Assembly: GCA_030830565.1 (NCBI GenBank)
Contig: JAURMR010000024.1
Coordinates: 1 to 64,000 of the forward strand
Source of the DNA: Acidimicrobiales bacterium
Lineage (GTDB): Bacteria > Actinomycetota > Acidimicrobiia > Acidimicrobiales > Acidimicrobilacustridaceae
DNA: 64,000 bases
Reading direction: 5' to 3'
Below are positions 33,134-41,788 of this stretch, piece after piece; the stretch's first letter is position 1, and each line of letters starts with the position of its first letter. Under the pieces are notes generated by a model. The model was not told the origin of the DNA, did no database searches, and was given only the letters and a program-made list of their open reading frames with translations. Position numbers and translations under genes: made by a program.

Positions 33134-34417
33134 TCAGGCTACGTAGTAACCGCGCCCGAATGCGAAGGCCCACACCAACAGCACAATTCCGCTGACGGAC
33201 CACCACGCCCAGCGCAGACCTCGGCGATCGGCCAAGAACCCGCCCACCACAAGGAAACACGGGAAGGTCGACAGGAGATATCGGCCTGTGCCCTGAAAAT
33301 CCTTGGTACCGATCAGAGCGATTCCGAGCATCGAAAAGCAGTACAGCCCATAGCCCCAGCCGAAGTTCTTCCAGACCTGCCAGGCGAGAAACAAGAATCC
33401 GAGAACGAACAGACCCTGCAGGATCACCGTGACGGCGTACTGAACCTTTTCGAACGTGGCGGTGTCGCCATGTTGCAGCCAGTCCCAGGTCCAGCGCGGC
33501 AGATTCTTGATCTGCTGGAACCACGTGATCTTGAACCAAGTTCGTGGACCGGAGCCTTGGTCCCAACCAGGTGCGCTCTGCACCTCGTCGAACGCGAGCG
33601 GATGTCCAAACCGCACGCCGAGATAGGTCATGTAGCCAACGAGCCCACCGAGTGAAAGTAAGACCCCCGAGTCAGCAGGCCGGAGTCGACGCCACCTCAC
33701 TCGTGGGCGCCAACGTGAATCACCGGCTTCAATGACGTGACGACGCCAAAGCGCGACTGCGACAAGTCCGATGATGAGCGCGATTCCAACTGGTCGCGTT
33801 GCGGTTGCCACCGCACCAGCGAGTCCAGCGAGGATCGGATGATTGCGTTCGAGGAGGAGAAATGCGCCGACTGCAGCAACCAAGAAGAGCGCGTCGCCAT
33901 ACACCGCACCGAACAAATAAAAGGCGTATGGGTAGACAAGGAATGTGACAAGCGCGATTCGCGCAACCCGATCGGTGACGTGATCACGGAACCATTTGAA
34001 AATTGCCATCACGGCACCGAGACCGCAAACGATCGTTACCAACGATCCAAGCAACTTCACCGACACTGTCGTGACCGAATGCAATCCCCACAACACACCT
34101 GGATAGGCGGGGAAGAACGCCACCGCTGATTGCGTTTCTGGGCCAGCGAACCAGTAACCCGTCGTCGAAATCTGCGCGTACCAGTTGCCATCGAATCGGA
34201 ACCACCCACCGAAGAGGCCTGAACCTGGATACGACGCAGCGTCGACCCCGCCGTAGGTCGCAAACGGTCCGCGGGCTCCGAACCACACTGAGACGAAGAG
34301 CGCAACGAAAACAATCGCCCACATCGCAAGGGCGTCAACCCAGAGTGATCGCCCAAGAGCTCCGACGTCGGAACCCTTCGCGGCATCTGCATCGCTCGAC
34401 GGTGGGGCGGAGATCAC
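33134..34417 (-). CDS. PIG-V-like integral membrane mannosyltransferase
   Basis: The 427-residue protein has about ten hydrophobic helices and the luminal-loop block YPGSGLFGGWFRFDGNWYAQISTTGYWF...AVAFFPAYPGVL, matching the RWDAxWYxxIAxxGY-FFPLYPxL motif of GPI mannosyltransferase 2 and related bacterial enzymes that use lipid-linked sugars. The first Asp pair of such GT-C enzymes is present in DGNWY. The GTG at 34417 lies 6 nt after TAGCGT. It leads the operon GT-C, GT2, deacetylase, methyltransferase, probably acting on a membrane lipid or envelope glycan. Confidence 0.8.
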   Translation of the reverse strand: MISAPPSSDADAAKGSDVGALGRSLWVDALAMWAIVFVALFVSVWFGARGPFATYGGVDAASYPGSGLFGGWFRFDGNWYAQISTTGYWFAGPETQSAVAFFPAYPGVLWGLHSVTTVSVKLLGSLVTIVCGLGAVMAIFKWFRDHVTDRVARIALVTFLVYPYAFYLFGAVYGDALFLVAAVGAFLLLERNHPILAGLAGAVATATRPVGIALIIGLVAVALWRRHVIEAGDSRWRPRVRWRRLRPADSGVLLSLGGLVGYMTYLGVRFGHPLAFDEVQSAPGWDQGSGPRTWFKITWFQQIKNLPRWTWDWLQHGDTATFEKVQYAVTVILQGLFVLGFLFLAWQVWKNFGWGYGLYCFSMLGIALIGTKDFQGTGRYLLSTFPCFLVVGGFLADRRGLRWAWWSVSGIVLLVWAFAFGRGYYVA

Positions 34418-34423
34418 GCTGAG

Positions 34424-34429
34424 ACGCTA
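34424..34429 (-). promoter_or_regulatory. -10 box TAGCGT of the envelope glycan operon
   Basis: On the minus strand TAGCGT, CTCAGC, GTG. It drives the four-gene operon 34417-30810 and is divergent from the lipase-like gene. Confidence 0.5.
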
Positions 34430-34482
34430 CCTGTGCCATCGATGAGGTCCGGGGAGACCGATACCCTCTCCCCTCAGCCAAG

Positions 34483-35586
34483 GTGAAGGATCCCATCGTG
34501 ACCTCCGACGTACTCATCGAAAAGACGCAAATCGAAACCAATCTCAAGAATGCAATTGCGTTCCGGATTCGGTATCGCTCTCACGACCTGCGCGGTCGAG
34601 CTACCGAATCCACCGGACTTGTGATCGCTCCGAACACGGCCGGGACCGACCGACGAGTTCTTTCGTGGTGCCACGGGACGACCGGTCTCGGCGACGCAGC
34701 GTGTCCTTCGGCACAACCCGACCCTGCGGGCGAACTGCGCACCTATTTCGAAGCAACCGCAACACAACAAATCGACTACGGGATTCCTGGAGCTCAGTCG
34801 TTTCTTGACCAAGGTTGGATTCTCTGCGCCACCGATTACCAAGGACTCGGCACACCCGGAATGCATCAGTACACCGTCAACCGCACGAATGCGATTGATG
34901 GCGTCACAATCGTTCACGCCGCGCAAGAAATGGGACTCGGCGCTGGCTCCAAGTTCGGTGCGATGGGGTGGTCACAAGGAGGAGGTTCGGCTGCTGCAAT
35001 TGCCGAACTTGACGATGCCGATTTTGGCGATCTCCAACTGGTCGGCACTGTTCCCATGTCGCCGGGCGTCCCGATTTTTGCTGTGAAGAATCCCACCGGT
35101 ATCGGAGCTGCGATGTCTGGCGCCGATGTTTCACCCGACGGCCACATGGTGATGACACTCGCCGCGCACGCCACTGCATTCCCCGACGACTTACATATCG
35201 ACGATGTCTTCACCTCTCTCGGCAAAGAAATCATCGAATCATCGTGGAATTCGCTTCCCGTCCACCACCTCAGCGACGTCGTCGCTCGTCTCTATCGGTT
35301 CAAGGGGCCAATTCTCGCCCTCAAAAAAGACCGAATCGACGCGTGGATCGCCGCGTTCACCGAGTCCTCGGCCGGACGAGTAAAACCCAGATGCCCCATT
35401 TTCGTTGCGATCGACGGCTTCGATAACGGCACGGTGGTTCCCGTTGCGTGGCAAACGGCGTATGTCAATGCAATCAAGGATCTCGGTGGTGACATCTCCA
35501 CAAAGGACTATCCGCTCGATGACCACTTCTCGCTGCCGGTGAGTTGTGTCGACGACGCCCGTGAATGGTTGTTCGCAAAGTTCTGA
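34483..35586 (+). CDS. Alpha/beta-hydrolase of the secretory-lipase family, no signal peptide
   Basis: The 367 residues carry AMGWSQGGGSAAA (nucleophile elbow GxSxG), an oxyanion segment VLSWCHGTTGLGDAACPS, a catalytic Asp in VAIDGFDNGTVVP and His in YPLDDHFSLPVS, in the order of fungal-type secretory lipases (LIP family). There is no signal peptide at GTG 34483 or at the alternative GTG 34498, so it probably acts in the cytosol on esters or acylglycerols. It is monocistronic and divergent from the glycan operon. Confidence 0.85.
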   Translation: MKDPIVTSDVLIEKTQIETNLKNAIAFRIRYRSHDLRGRATESTGLVIAPNTAGTDRRVLSWCHGTTGLGDAACPSAQPDPAGELRTYFEATATQQIDYGIPGAQSFLDQGWILCATDYQGLGTPGMHQYTVNRTNAIDGVTIVHAAQEMGLGAGSKFGAMGWSQGGGSAAAIAELDDADFGDLQLVGTVPMSPGVPIFAVKNPTGIGAAMSGADVSPDGHMVMTLAAHATAFPDDLHIDDVFTSLGKEIIESSWNSLPVHHLSDVVARLYRFKGPILALKKDRIDAWIAAFTESSAGRVKPRCPIFVAIDGFDNGTVVPVAWQTAYVNAIKDLGGDISTKDYPLDDHFSLPVSCVDDAREWLFAKF

Positions 35587-35700
35587 AAACGGCGCAACCC
35601 GCCCATGACGGTGATCCCGCGTTCAACCCGACCGCACGGCGTGGGCCATACTTCAGGAGGTACTTCGCTCCTGAGTCCACTCACGGCGCGCAGCACACAC

Positions 35701-35774
35701 GCCTCTGTGGCCAAGTTGGTTAAGGCAGCGGACTTTTAATCCGACGATCGTGGGTTCGACCCCCACCGGAGGCA
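35701..35774 (+). tRNA. tRNA-Lys(UUU)
   Basis: A 74-nt cloverleaf: acceptor GCCTCTG pairs with CGGAGGC and the discriminator is A; the D arm is GCC...GGC; the anticodon loop CTTTTAA gives anticodon TTT; the T arm is GTGGG-TTCGACC-CCCAC. The anticodon stem pairs CGGA with TCCG. CCA is not encoded. A strong terminator follows 12 nt later. The 114 nt before it (35587-35700) contain a CAGGAG...CTCCTG hairpin but no gene. Confidence 0.9.
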
Positions 35775-35786
35775 CTGCAAAACGAA

Positions 35787-35821
35787 CGAAGGGCCCACCT
35801 TGCGGTGGGCCCTTCGCTTTT
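35787..35821 (+). terminator. Intrinsic terminator after tRNA-Lys
   Basis: CGAAGGGCCCACC (35787-35799) and GGTGGGCCCTTCG (35804-35816) form a perfect 13-bp stem with a TTGC loop, followed by CTTTTT. It is the cleanest intrinsic terminator in the window. Confidence 0.9.
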
Positions 35822-35881
35822 TCACTCAATAGAGGTCAACCTCAAACAACCGTTTGCGGTGTTGCGATGCAACCTTCGAAA

Positions 35882-36616
35882 TTAGAAACCGGCCGGTGCA
35901 GTTCCGGTCTTGGCTGCTTCGAGCAACGCATTCCATTGCGCTTCGGTGATTTCGCCGCTGGTACGGAAGACCACCTTGCCCTGCGCGTTCGTGACAATGA
36001 AATATGGGAAACCCGAAACTCCATACGCACTACCAGCTTGGCTCTGCTTATCGTCAACGATTGTCGGGACGCTCCACTTCTCGCGGCGCAACCAATCAGC
36101 TGCAGGGAAGTTGCCCTTGGCCGGATCATTCGAGGTTGCCACCGTGACGAGGTCGACGTCGGCCGGCATGCCGTCCTTATCAAGCCACTTCTGGATACGC
36201 GGAACTTCTGCCTGACAATGCGAACACCAATGCGCCACCACCATGATGATCTGCGGCTTGCCGTTCGGAGCGATCGTGAGTTGCTTGCCGTCGAACTGTT
36301 GACCAGTCACTGACGGTACGACGGTTCCGACCATGGGATCGGCGCCACTATCGGGCACCGGCGTCAGTGCAGTTCCGCCTACAGCGATCTGGCCGTAGTC
36401 GAGGTTGCCGCTCGGAACGACGGTGCCGCCGCTCGGCGACGCACCACCACCCGATGAGCTCGAGCCGCGGCCCGCAACGATCGCAACGATGCCAACTGCG
36501 ATCACGACACCGACGATGGCGATCCAGATCCATGCGGTGGACTTTCCTTTACCCGCATTCGATGCAGCTCGAACACGCTGCGAAGCGGACTTGGACTTTC
36601 CCGGACGGTTACTCAC
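35882..36616 (-). CDS. Membrane-anchored TlpA-like thioredoxin-fold protein
   Basis: The 244 residues start with a basic cytosolic head, one membrane helix (AWIWIAIVGVVIAVGIVAIVAG, about 28-50), a Ser/Gly linker and an extracytoplasmic thioredoxin fold with VAHWCSHCQAEVPRIQKWL (CxxC active site) and cis-Pro loop VSGFPYFIVT. It is of the ResA/TlpA type and would exchange disulfides outside the membrane. The GTG start overlaps the dsbB stop by 4 nt, so it is probably the DsbA-like partner reoxidised by the adjacent DsbB. Confidence 0.88.
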   Translation of the reverse strand: MSNRPGKSKSASQRVRAASNAGKGKSTAWIWIAIVGVVIAVGIVAIVAGRGSSSSGGGASPSGGTVVPSGNLDYGQIAVGGTALTPVPDSGADPMVGTVVPSVTGQQFDGKQLTIAPNGKPQIIMVVAHWCSHCQAEVPRIQKWLDKDGMPADVDLVTVATSNDPAKGNFPAADWLRREKWSVPTIVDDKQSQAGSAYGVSGFPYFIVTNAQGKVVFRTSGEITEAQWNALLEAAKTGTAPAGF

Positions 36617-37191
36617 GCGGAAACCTCAACTTCTTCAGTGATGTCGATCTCGACATCGTAGGGATCACTTGCAAACAACAGAGCAATCATGAACACCGCA
36701 GCCGAAAGCGCCATGAACGGAAGCGTGACGAAACTGAATTCGTTCACATATTTCAGAGTGCATGGGGTCGCTGCGCTACAGAAGGAGGTTCCATTCGACG
36801 GGGGGAACCATTGGATCCACGAGTGATACACGGAGATCACCACTCCGATGCACAACACGGGGATCGCATAGATCTTGATCGAGGCATCGCGCCGCCATGC
36901 AGCAATGCCAAGAATGACCGACCATGGGTACAAACAAATGCGCTGGTACCAGCACAGTTCGCAAGGTACGTAGCCCTGCACTTTGGAGTAGTAGAGCGAA
37001 CCCAACGTTGTGACAAGAGCGATGGCCCACGCAAAAGCCAACGAGATGCGACCGACCTGCGCACGCAGTTCTGCGAATGCATCCGGGTTCCCGAATTTAC
37101 GAACGAGCGCGCCGACAACAATCGCCAACGTTCCCAGCCAACATCCCAAGGCGAGAATGGCGAAGAAGAAGGAGAAGGACTGGACGTTCAT
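36613..37191 (-). CDS. dsbB: DsbB-family disulfide bond formation protein
   Basis: The 192-residue protein has four core membrane helices, plus one at the N-terminus, and the first Cys pair in GYVPCELCWYQRICLYPW, matching the DsbB signature with the quinone-binding Arg. The second periplasmic pair lies in SFCSAATPCTLKYV. It passes electrons from a DsbA-like protein to quinone. It forms an operon with the TlpA-like gene, giving a complete oxidative folding pair. Start ATG 37191; GAGGA about 9 nt upstream. Confidence 0.92.
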   Translation of the reverse strand: MNVQSFSFFFAILALGCWLGTLAIVVGALVRKFGNPDAFAELRAQVGRISLAFAWAIALVTTLGSLYYSKVQGYVPCELCWYQRICLYPWSVILGIAAWRRDASIKIYAIPVLCIGVVISVYHSWIQWFPPSNGTSFCSAATPCTLKYVNEFSFVTLPFMALSAAVFMIALLFASDPYDVEIDITEEVEVSA

Positions 37192-37333
37192 GCCCGGTCA
37201 TCCTCGCAGAATCACGGCGCCGGGCCAACGCGGCGGCAAATTTCCAAGGATGGGGGCCTGAAGATGCCGCCACTGTTCGCCAGAAGCCAGGGGCGAGATG
37301 GGAATGGCTCGGGTCGGCAACGCGGTGAACCCG

Positions 37334-37339
37334 TAGGCT
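37334..37339 (+). promoter_or_regulatory. -10 box TAGGCT of the first uspA-like gene
   Basis: TAGGCT, CAACCC, ATG (37346): 6-nt spacing and no ribosome site. Confidence 0.5.
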
Positions 37340-37345
37340 CAACCC

Positions 37346-37813
37346 ATGACTTCCTCTGCGTCCCAACGCACCGTTATCGCTGCCGTCGATTTCTCCGACC
37401 ACGGTGAACAAATCGTCCGCGAGGGACTCCTCCTCGCCCGGGCCGCTGGTTCATCGCTGCATCTCATTCACGTTGCCGCCGGGGAACCTGCGCTTGCGGG
37501 ATACGACAAAGAGGACATCAGCCCGTTCACCCGATCTGCGCGTGCCGGTGAACTCACCCACGAACATAAAAAGGTGCGCGAGCTCGCCGAGACACTCAGC
37601 GACACGACCGGCGTTGACGTGCACCCACTCGTCATCATGGGTCCTGCTTCTGAAACACTCCTCACCGCTATCGACGAACTGGGTGCATCGCACATTGTTC
37701 TCGGAACCCATGGTCACGGTGGCATGCACCACCTCATGTTCGGCAGTGTGGCTCAAGAACTCGTTCGCCGCAGCAACGTCCCCGTACTACTCGTTCCTGT
37801 CGTGAAGCGCTGA
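37346..37813 (+). CDS. Universal stress protein (UspA family) 1
   Basis: The 155-residue Usp domain begins TVIAAVDFSDHGEQIVREGLLLAR and ends with the ATP-binding loop GTHGHGGMHHLMFGSVAQELVRRSNVPVLLVP (G-x2-G-x9-GS type). It is thus of the nucleotide-binding class. It leads a three-gene set with a second Usp and a CtpE-type ATPase. The functional role of the pair is not clear. Confidence 0.92.
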   Translation: MTSSASQRTVIAAVDFSDHGEQIVREGLLLARAAGSSLHLIHVAAGEPALAGYDKEDISPFTRSARAGELTHEHKKVRELAETLSDTTGVDVHPLVIMGPASETLLTAIDELGASHIVLGTHGHGGMHHLMFGSVAQELVRRSNVPVLLVPVVKR

Positions 37814-37831
37814 AAGGTCAAGGGAATTCCC

Positions 37832-38260
37832 ATGGCAAAAATTGTGGTTGGTGTCGACGGATCAAAAGGCTCACGAGAAGCACTGCGGTGGGCCTTCAAT
37901 GAAGCGAAATTGCGCAATGACACCCTTGAGGCAGTGATTGTTTGGCAATACCCAATCACTTCGTCGCTCCCAACCTTCGGAGCAATGACAACACCCGACG
38001 ATTTCGCCACCGAAGCCCGCACAACGCTCCTCGCCATCCTCGCCGATGAAGGAATCACGGCCGAAGCACCAATTCCTGTGACCACTTTGGTAGCCGAAGG
38101 AAACCCGGCACGCGAATTGCTCGATGCAGCCGAGACCGCCGAACTTCTCGTTGTCGGCTCTCGCGGCCACGGCGGATTCACCGGCGTACTTGTTGGCTCA
38201 ATCAGTCAGCAGTGCGTGCACCATTCCACGTGCCCCGTCGTCGTTGTTCATCCCAGTTAA
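37832..38260 (+). CDS. Universal stress protein (UspA family) 2
   Basis: The 142-residue Usp domain starts MAKIVVGVDGSKGSREALRWAFNEAKLR and ends GSRGHGGFTGVLVGSISQQCVHHSTCPVVVVHPS, with the full ATP-binding loop. It follows the first Usp by 18 nt with AAGG as ribosome site. It probably forms homo- or heterodimers with the first one. Confidence 0.93.
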   Translation: MAKIVVGVDGSKGSREALRWAFNEAKLRNDTLEAVIVWQYPITSSLPTFGAMTTPDDFATEARTTLLAILADEGITAEAPIPVTTLVAEGNPARELLDAAETAELLVVGSRGHGGFTGVLVGSISQQCVHHSTCPVVVVHPS

Positions 38261-38283
38261 CTGATCCGGGCGGACGCAACTCC

Positions 38284-40644
38284 ATGGAAGCAACACTGCA
38301 AGGGCTGAGTTCTTCGGACGTCGCGCAACGGCGCGCTGACGGCCGCACAAACAATGTTGCTGATCCGACAAGTCGAACAATCGGTCAGATCATCAAGGCG
38401 AATGTCTTCACGCCGTTCAACTTTCTTCTCGGCATCCTTTTCATCATCATCGTGGCGATCGGCGAATATCGCGACGGCCTCTTCGGATTCGTATTGGTTG
38501 CCAATGCACTCATTGGTATCGTTCAGGAAATTCGCTCAAAGCGATCGCTTGATGCCCTTGCAGTTCTAAATGCACCACATTCAACGGTGCGGCGCGACGG
38601 AACCGACATCACCATCGACTCAAAAGATGTCGTGCTTGACGACATCATCGTGTTGACCCTGGGCGATCAAATCGTCGTCGACGGTGAAATCCTTGACAGC
38701 ACCAACCTGGAAATCGATGAATCACTTCTCACCGGAGAAGCCGATCCGGTCGACAAGGCTTCAACAGACAGCGTGATGTCAGGAAGTTTCGTCGTCGCTG
38801 GCAGCGGAGTTATGCGAGCCACTGCAGTTGGCGCCGACTCCTACGCCTTCAGGCTCTCAAATGAAGCTCGTCGATTCTCGTTGGTGAAGAGCGAACTGCG
38901 AACGGGTATCAACCGAATTATCACCATCGTCGGCTGGATGATGATTCCGATTTCAATCATCCTGATCACCTCACAGCTTTCGAGCCACGAGGGTTTCGTG
39001 GAAGCTGTTCAGGGTTCTGTTGCTGGCCTTGTGGCAATGGTCCCCGAGGGCTTGGTCCTCCTGACCAGCATTGCGTTTGCACTTGGCGCCACTCGCCTTG
39101 CGAGCAAGAAAGTCCTTACTCAAGAGCTCGCTGCAATTGAAGGTCTTGCTCGCGTCGACACGATTTGTCTCGATAAAACTGGAACCCTGACCGAGGGATC
39201 CCTTTCACTGTCCACGATCGAACACCTCGGCCCCGACCAAACCCCTGTTGATGCTGTTTCCGTGCTTGCCGCAATCGGCGAAACGGATGATCACCCCAAC
39301 CCAAGCCTCGCCGCAATCGTGGCTGCACACCCCAAGGGACCGGGATGGACACTCGCCGATTCGATTGCGTTTTCATCCGCCCGCAAATGGAGCGCCGCGC
39401 AGTTCGCCGACCACGGCTCGTGGTACCTCGGCGCCCCGGACATCCTTCTTGATCATGCTCCGGCGGGCGCAACCCTTGACGAAGCTCGCGAACGTTTGCA
39501 GCACTACTCGAGCAAAGGCCAACGAGTTCTCCTCCTTGCCTCGTCGCCAACCGGTCTCGATGGAGAAACGCTGCCTAGCGAGCTGCAGCCGACGGCATTG
39601 GTCGTCCTTGATGAACAACTTCGCGAGGCCGCTCCACAAACGATTGGCTACTTCGGCGAACAGGGCGTTGCGGTAAAGGTCATTTCGGGCGATAGCCCGG
39701 TAACGGTCGGTGCCGTCGCAACACGATGCGGCGTTCCTGGCGCTGACAACCCGGTCGATGCCCGCACCTTGCCAGAAGATCAGGAAGAACTCGCAGACAT
39801 TCTTGAATCTCATTCGGTCTTTGGCCGTGTCACCCCGCAACAAAAGCGAGCGATGGTCCACGCGTTGCAGTCACGTGGCCACATCGTGGCGATGACTGGT
39901 GACGGAGTGAACGACACGCTCGCACTCAAAGACGCCGACGTTGGTGTGGCCATGGGCTCAGGTTCCGCCGCAGCGCGCGCCGTTGCCCGATTCGTTCTTC
40001 TCGCGAACGATTTCGCTGTCTTCCCATCGGTGGTGAGTGAAGGACGTCGAGTCATTGCGAACGTCGAGCGAGTCGCCAACCTGTTCCTGACGAAAACGTT
40101 CTATGCAGTTGTGCTCGCTATCGCTGTCGGAATTGGTCGTTTCCCCTTCCCGTTCCTCCCACGGCACTTCACGATCATCTCTTCACTCACGATTGGTGTT
40201 CCCGGCTTCTTCCTCGCGCTGTCGCAAAACAATCGGCGCGCAATTTCCGGCTTCCTTCGCCGAGTTCTGCGGTTCGCCATTCCTGCAGGCGTCATCGCCG
40301 CAACTTCCACGCTCGTGGCCTACCTCATTGAGCGAAACGCCGATGTACCCCTTGATCAAGCCCGAACTGTTGCTGTGATCACACTGTTCACAATTGCGAT
40401 CTGGGTGCTTGCCATTCTTTGTCGACCGATGCTCTGGTGGAAATACCTATTGGTGATTGCGATGATCATCGGGTTCATCGGTGTGCTCGTGATTCCTGGC
40501 CTACGCGAGTACTTCGACCTTCCACTCCCCGATGCACGCGACATCGCGAGCGCCGTCGGGATCGGCGTCATCGCGTCAGCGATCATAGAAATCGGTTGGC
40601 GAATGACCGACTGGTCAGTCCCGCAACAACTTCCTTCTGACTGA
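38284..40644 (+). CDS. CtpE-type P-type cation ATPase (probable Ca2+ transporter)
   Basis: The 786 residues have P-type motifs: an actuator with IDESLLTGEADPVDK, the membrane motif MVPEGLVLLTSIAFALGATRLA, phosphorylation site [14 protein letters not shown] (Asp297) and hinge MTGDGVNDTLALKDADVGVAMGSG. The start (MEATLQGLSSSDVAQRRADGRTNNV) and helix 1 closely resemble mycobacterial CtpE, described as a Ca2+-uptake ATPase. The unusual PEGL in place of PEGxP and the lack of CPC separate it from copper pumps. ATG 38284 is chosen because homology begins there; upstream in-frame sequence lies in the usp gene. Confidence 0.9.
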   Translation: MEATLQGLSSSDVAQRRADGRTNNVADPTSRTIGQIIKANVFTPFNFLLGILFIIIVAIGEYRDGLFGFVLVANALIGIVQEIRSKRSLDALAVLNAPHSTVRRDGTDITIDSKDVVLDDIIVLTLGDQIVVDGEILDSTNLEIDESLLTGEADPVDKASTDSVMSGSFVVAGSGVMRATAVGADSYAFRLSNEARRFSLVKSELRTGINRIITIVGWMMIPISIILITSQLSSHEGFVEAVQGSVAGLVAMVPEGLVLLTSIAFALGATRLASKKVLTQELAAIEGLARVDTICLDKTGTLTEGSLSLSTIEHLGPDQTPVDAVSVLAAIGETDDHPNPSLAAIVAAHPKGPGWTLADSIAFSSARKWSAAQFADHGSWYLGAPDILLDHAPAGATLDEARERLQHYSSKGQRVLLLASSPTGLDGETLPSELQPTALVVLDEQLREAAPQTIGYFGEQGVAVKVISGDSPVTVGAVATRCGVPGADNPVDARTLPEDQEELADILESHSVFGRVTPQQKRAMVHALQSRGHIVAMTGDGVNDTLALKDADVGVAMGSGSAAARAVARFVLLANDFAVFPSVVSEGRRVIANVERVANLFLTKTFYAVVLAIAVGIGRFPFPFLPRHFTIISSLTIGVPGFFLALSQNNRRAISGFLRRVLRFAIPAGVIAATSTLVAYLIERNADVPLDQARTVAVITLFTIAIWVLAILCRPMLWWKYLLVIAMIIGFIGVLVIPGLREYFDLPLPDARDIASAVGIGVIASAIIEIGWRMTDWSVPQQLPSD

Positions 40645-40703
40645 TCGACGTCACACGCAATGGCGTGTTCCTGCAACTGATAGCAACCGAACCTTGACGG
40701 GGA

Positions 40704-41150
40704 TCACCTGCCAGTGTGTCCGAATCCGCCTTCGCCGCGTTCTGATTCACCGAGATGATCGAAGTCTTCGACGGGAACGAGCACAACATGTTCGACTCGC
40801 TGGACCACGAGCTGTGCGATTCGTTCACCACGTTTGACCTCGAACGGCTCGACCGGGTCGGTGTTGATGAGCAGCACCTTCAATTCGCCGCGATAGCCAC
40901 TGTCGATGAGACCCGGAGTGTTGAGACACGTCACACCGTGTTTGAGGGCCAGCCCACTTCGAGGCTGTACAAACCCTGCATGACCTTCTGGAATCGCAAC
41001 GGCGAGGCCGGTTGGAACCAAAGCTCGGCCTCCGGCGGGCAAGAGGACGACGGTCTCGCGAGCAAGAAGATCAAGTCCGGCATCGCCAACACGGGCGTAG
41101 GCCGGCAGTTCAAGATCGGGGTCAAGGCGCATCACCGGAACTTCAAGCAC
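40704..41150 (-). CDS. dut: dUTP diphosphatase
   Basis: The 148-residue trimeric dUTPase has all five motifs: GDAGLDLLA (1), [12 protein letters not shown] (2), [20 protein letters not shown] (3), [10 protein letters not shown] (4) and [10 protein letters not shown] (5). It removes dUTP and makes dUMP. GTG 41150 is chosen because TACGAT lies exactly 6 nt upstream and longer starts would run into the orn gene on the other strand. It shares a 34-nt promoter region with orn. Confidence 0.95.
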   Translation of the reverse strand: MLEVPVMRLDPDLELPAYARVGDAGLDLLARETVVLLPAGGRALVPTGLAVAIPEGHAGFVQPRSGLALKHGVTCLNTPGLIDSGYRGELKVLLINTDPVEPFEVKRGERIAQLVVQRVEHVVLVPVEDFDHLGESERGEGGFGHTGR

Positions 41151-41156
41151 CGTCCG

Positions 41157-41178
41157 ATCGTAGGACGGTGCGTAGGAT
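41157..41178. promoter_or_regulatory. Back-to-back leaderless promoters of dut and orn
   Basis: TACGAT on the minus strand (41157-41162) lies 6 nt before GTG 41150, and TAGGAT on the plus strand (41173-41178) lies 6 nt before ATG 41185. The layout is a mirror image, so both messages probably begin at their start codons. Confidence 0.55.
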
Positions 41179-41184
41179 CCGGTC

Positions 41185-41751
41185 ATGCTCGCTTGGATCG
41201 ATCTCGAAATGACAGGCCTCGACACTGCCAAAAATGTGATCGTCGAAATCGCTACCTTGCTCACTGACGACAACCTTGAGATCATCGCCGAAGGGCCCGA
41301 TCTCGTCATCCACCAACCCGCCGAAGCCTTGGCGCGTATGGACGATGTGGTTGTCAACATGCACACCCGCAGTGGGTTGCTATCAGAGATTGAAGCCTCG
41401 ACTATCAGCCTGCAAGAGGCCACCGACGCCACGATGGCATTCCTCCGTGAGCACATTGCCGAGCCGCAGACCGTCCCTCTCTGTGGCAACTCCATCGGGA
41501 CTGATCGACGCTTTCTCGCCGCCTATATGCCGGAAATCGAAAACTTTCTTCACTATCGATCAGTGGATGTTTCCACCCTCAAAGAACTCATCAAGCGGTG
41601 GAATCCCGCACTTCTCAAGGGCGCACCTCGCAAGGCCGAGGGCCATCGCGCCCTCGATGACATCCGAGAGAGCGTCTTCGAGCTTCGGTACTACCGCGAC
41701 TGCTTCTGCCTGCTTGAACATCAAGAGCCAACTACCGAACCCAGTTCCTGA
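41185..41751 (+). CDS. orn: Oligoribonuclease
   Basis: The 188-residue DEDDh 3'-5' exonuclease has [33 protein letters not shown] (Asp6, Glu8), [19 protein letters not shown] and [18 protein letters not shown] (His and Asp). It degrades di- and short oligoribonucleotides, and in actinobacteria removes pGpG and pApA. Length is normal. It is probably leaderless, divergent from dut. Confidence 0.96.
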   Translation: MLAWIDLEMTGLDTAKNVIVEIATLLTDDNLEIIAEGPDLVIHQPAEALARMDDVVVNMHTRSGLLSEIEASTISLQEATDATMAFLREHIAEPQTVPLCGNSIGTDRRFLAAYMPEIENFLHYRSVDVSTLKELIKRWNPALLKGAPRKAEGHRALDDIRESVFELRYYRDCFCLLEHQEPTTEPSS

Positions 41752-41788
41752 GGGGCCCGCGGTCCTCGGGCGGTAGTGTCAGAACGCC

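Noticed and set aside
35701-35774. Integrated element or attachment site at tRNA-Lys
   Set aside because: There is no integrase, and no repeat of the tRNA 3' end is visible nearby.
36367-37407. Long plus-strand open frame (346 codons) over dsbB and the TlpA-like gene
   Set aside because: Its composition is Arg/Gln-rich with no recognisable domain, and it is antisense to two clearly conserved genes.
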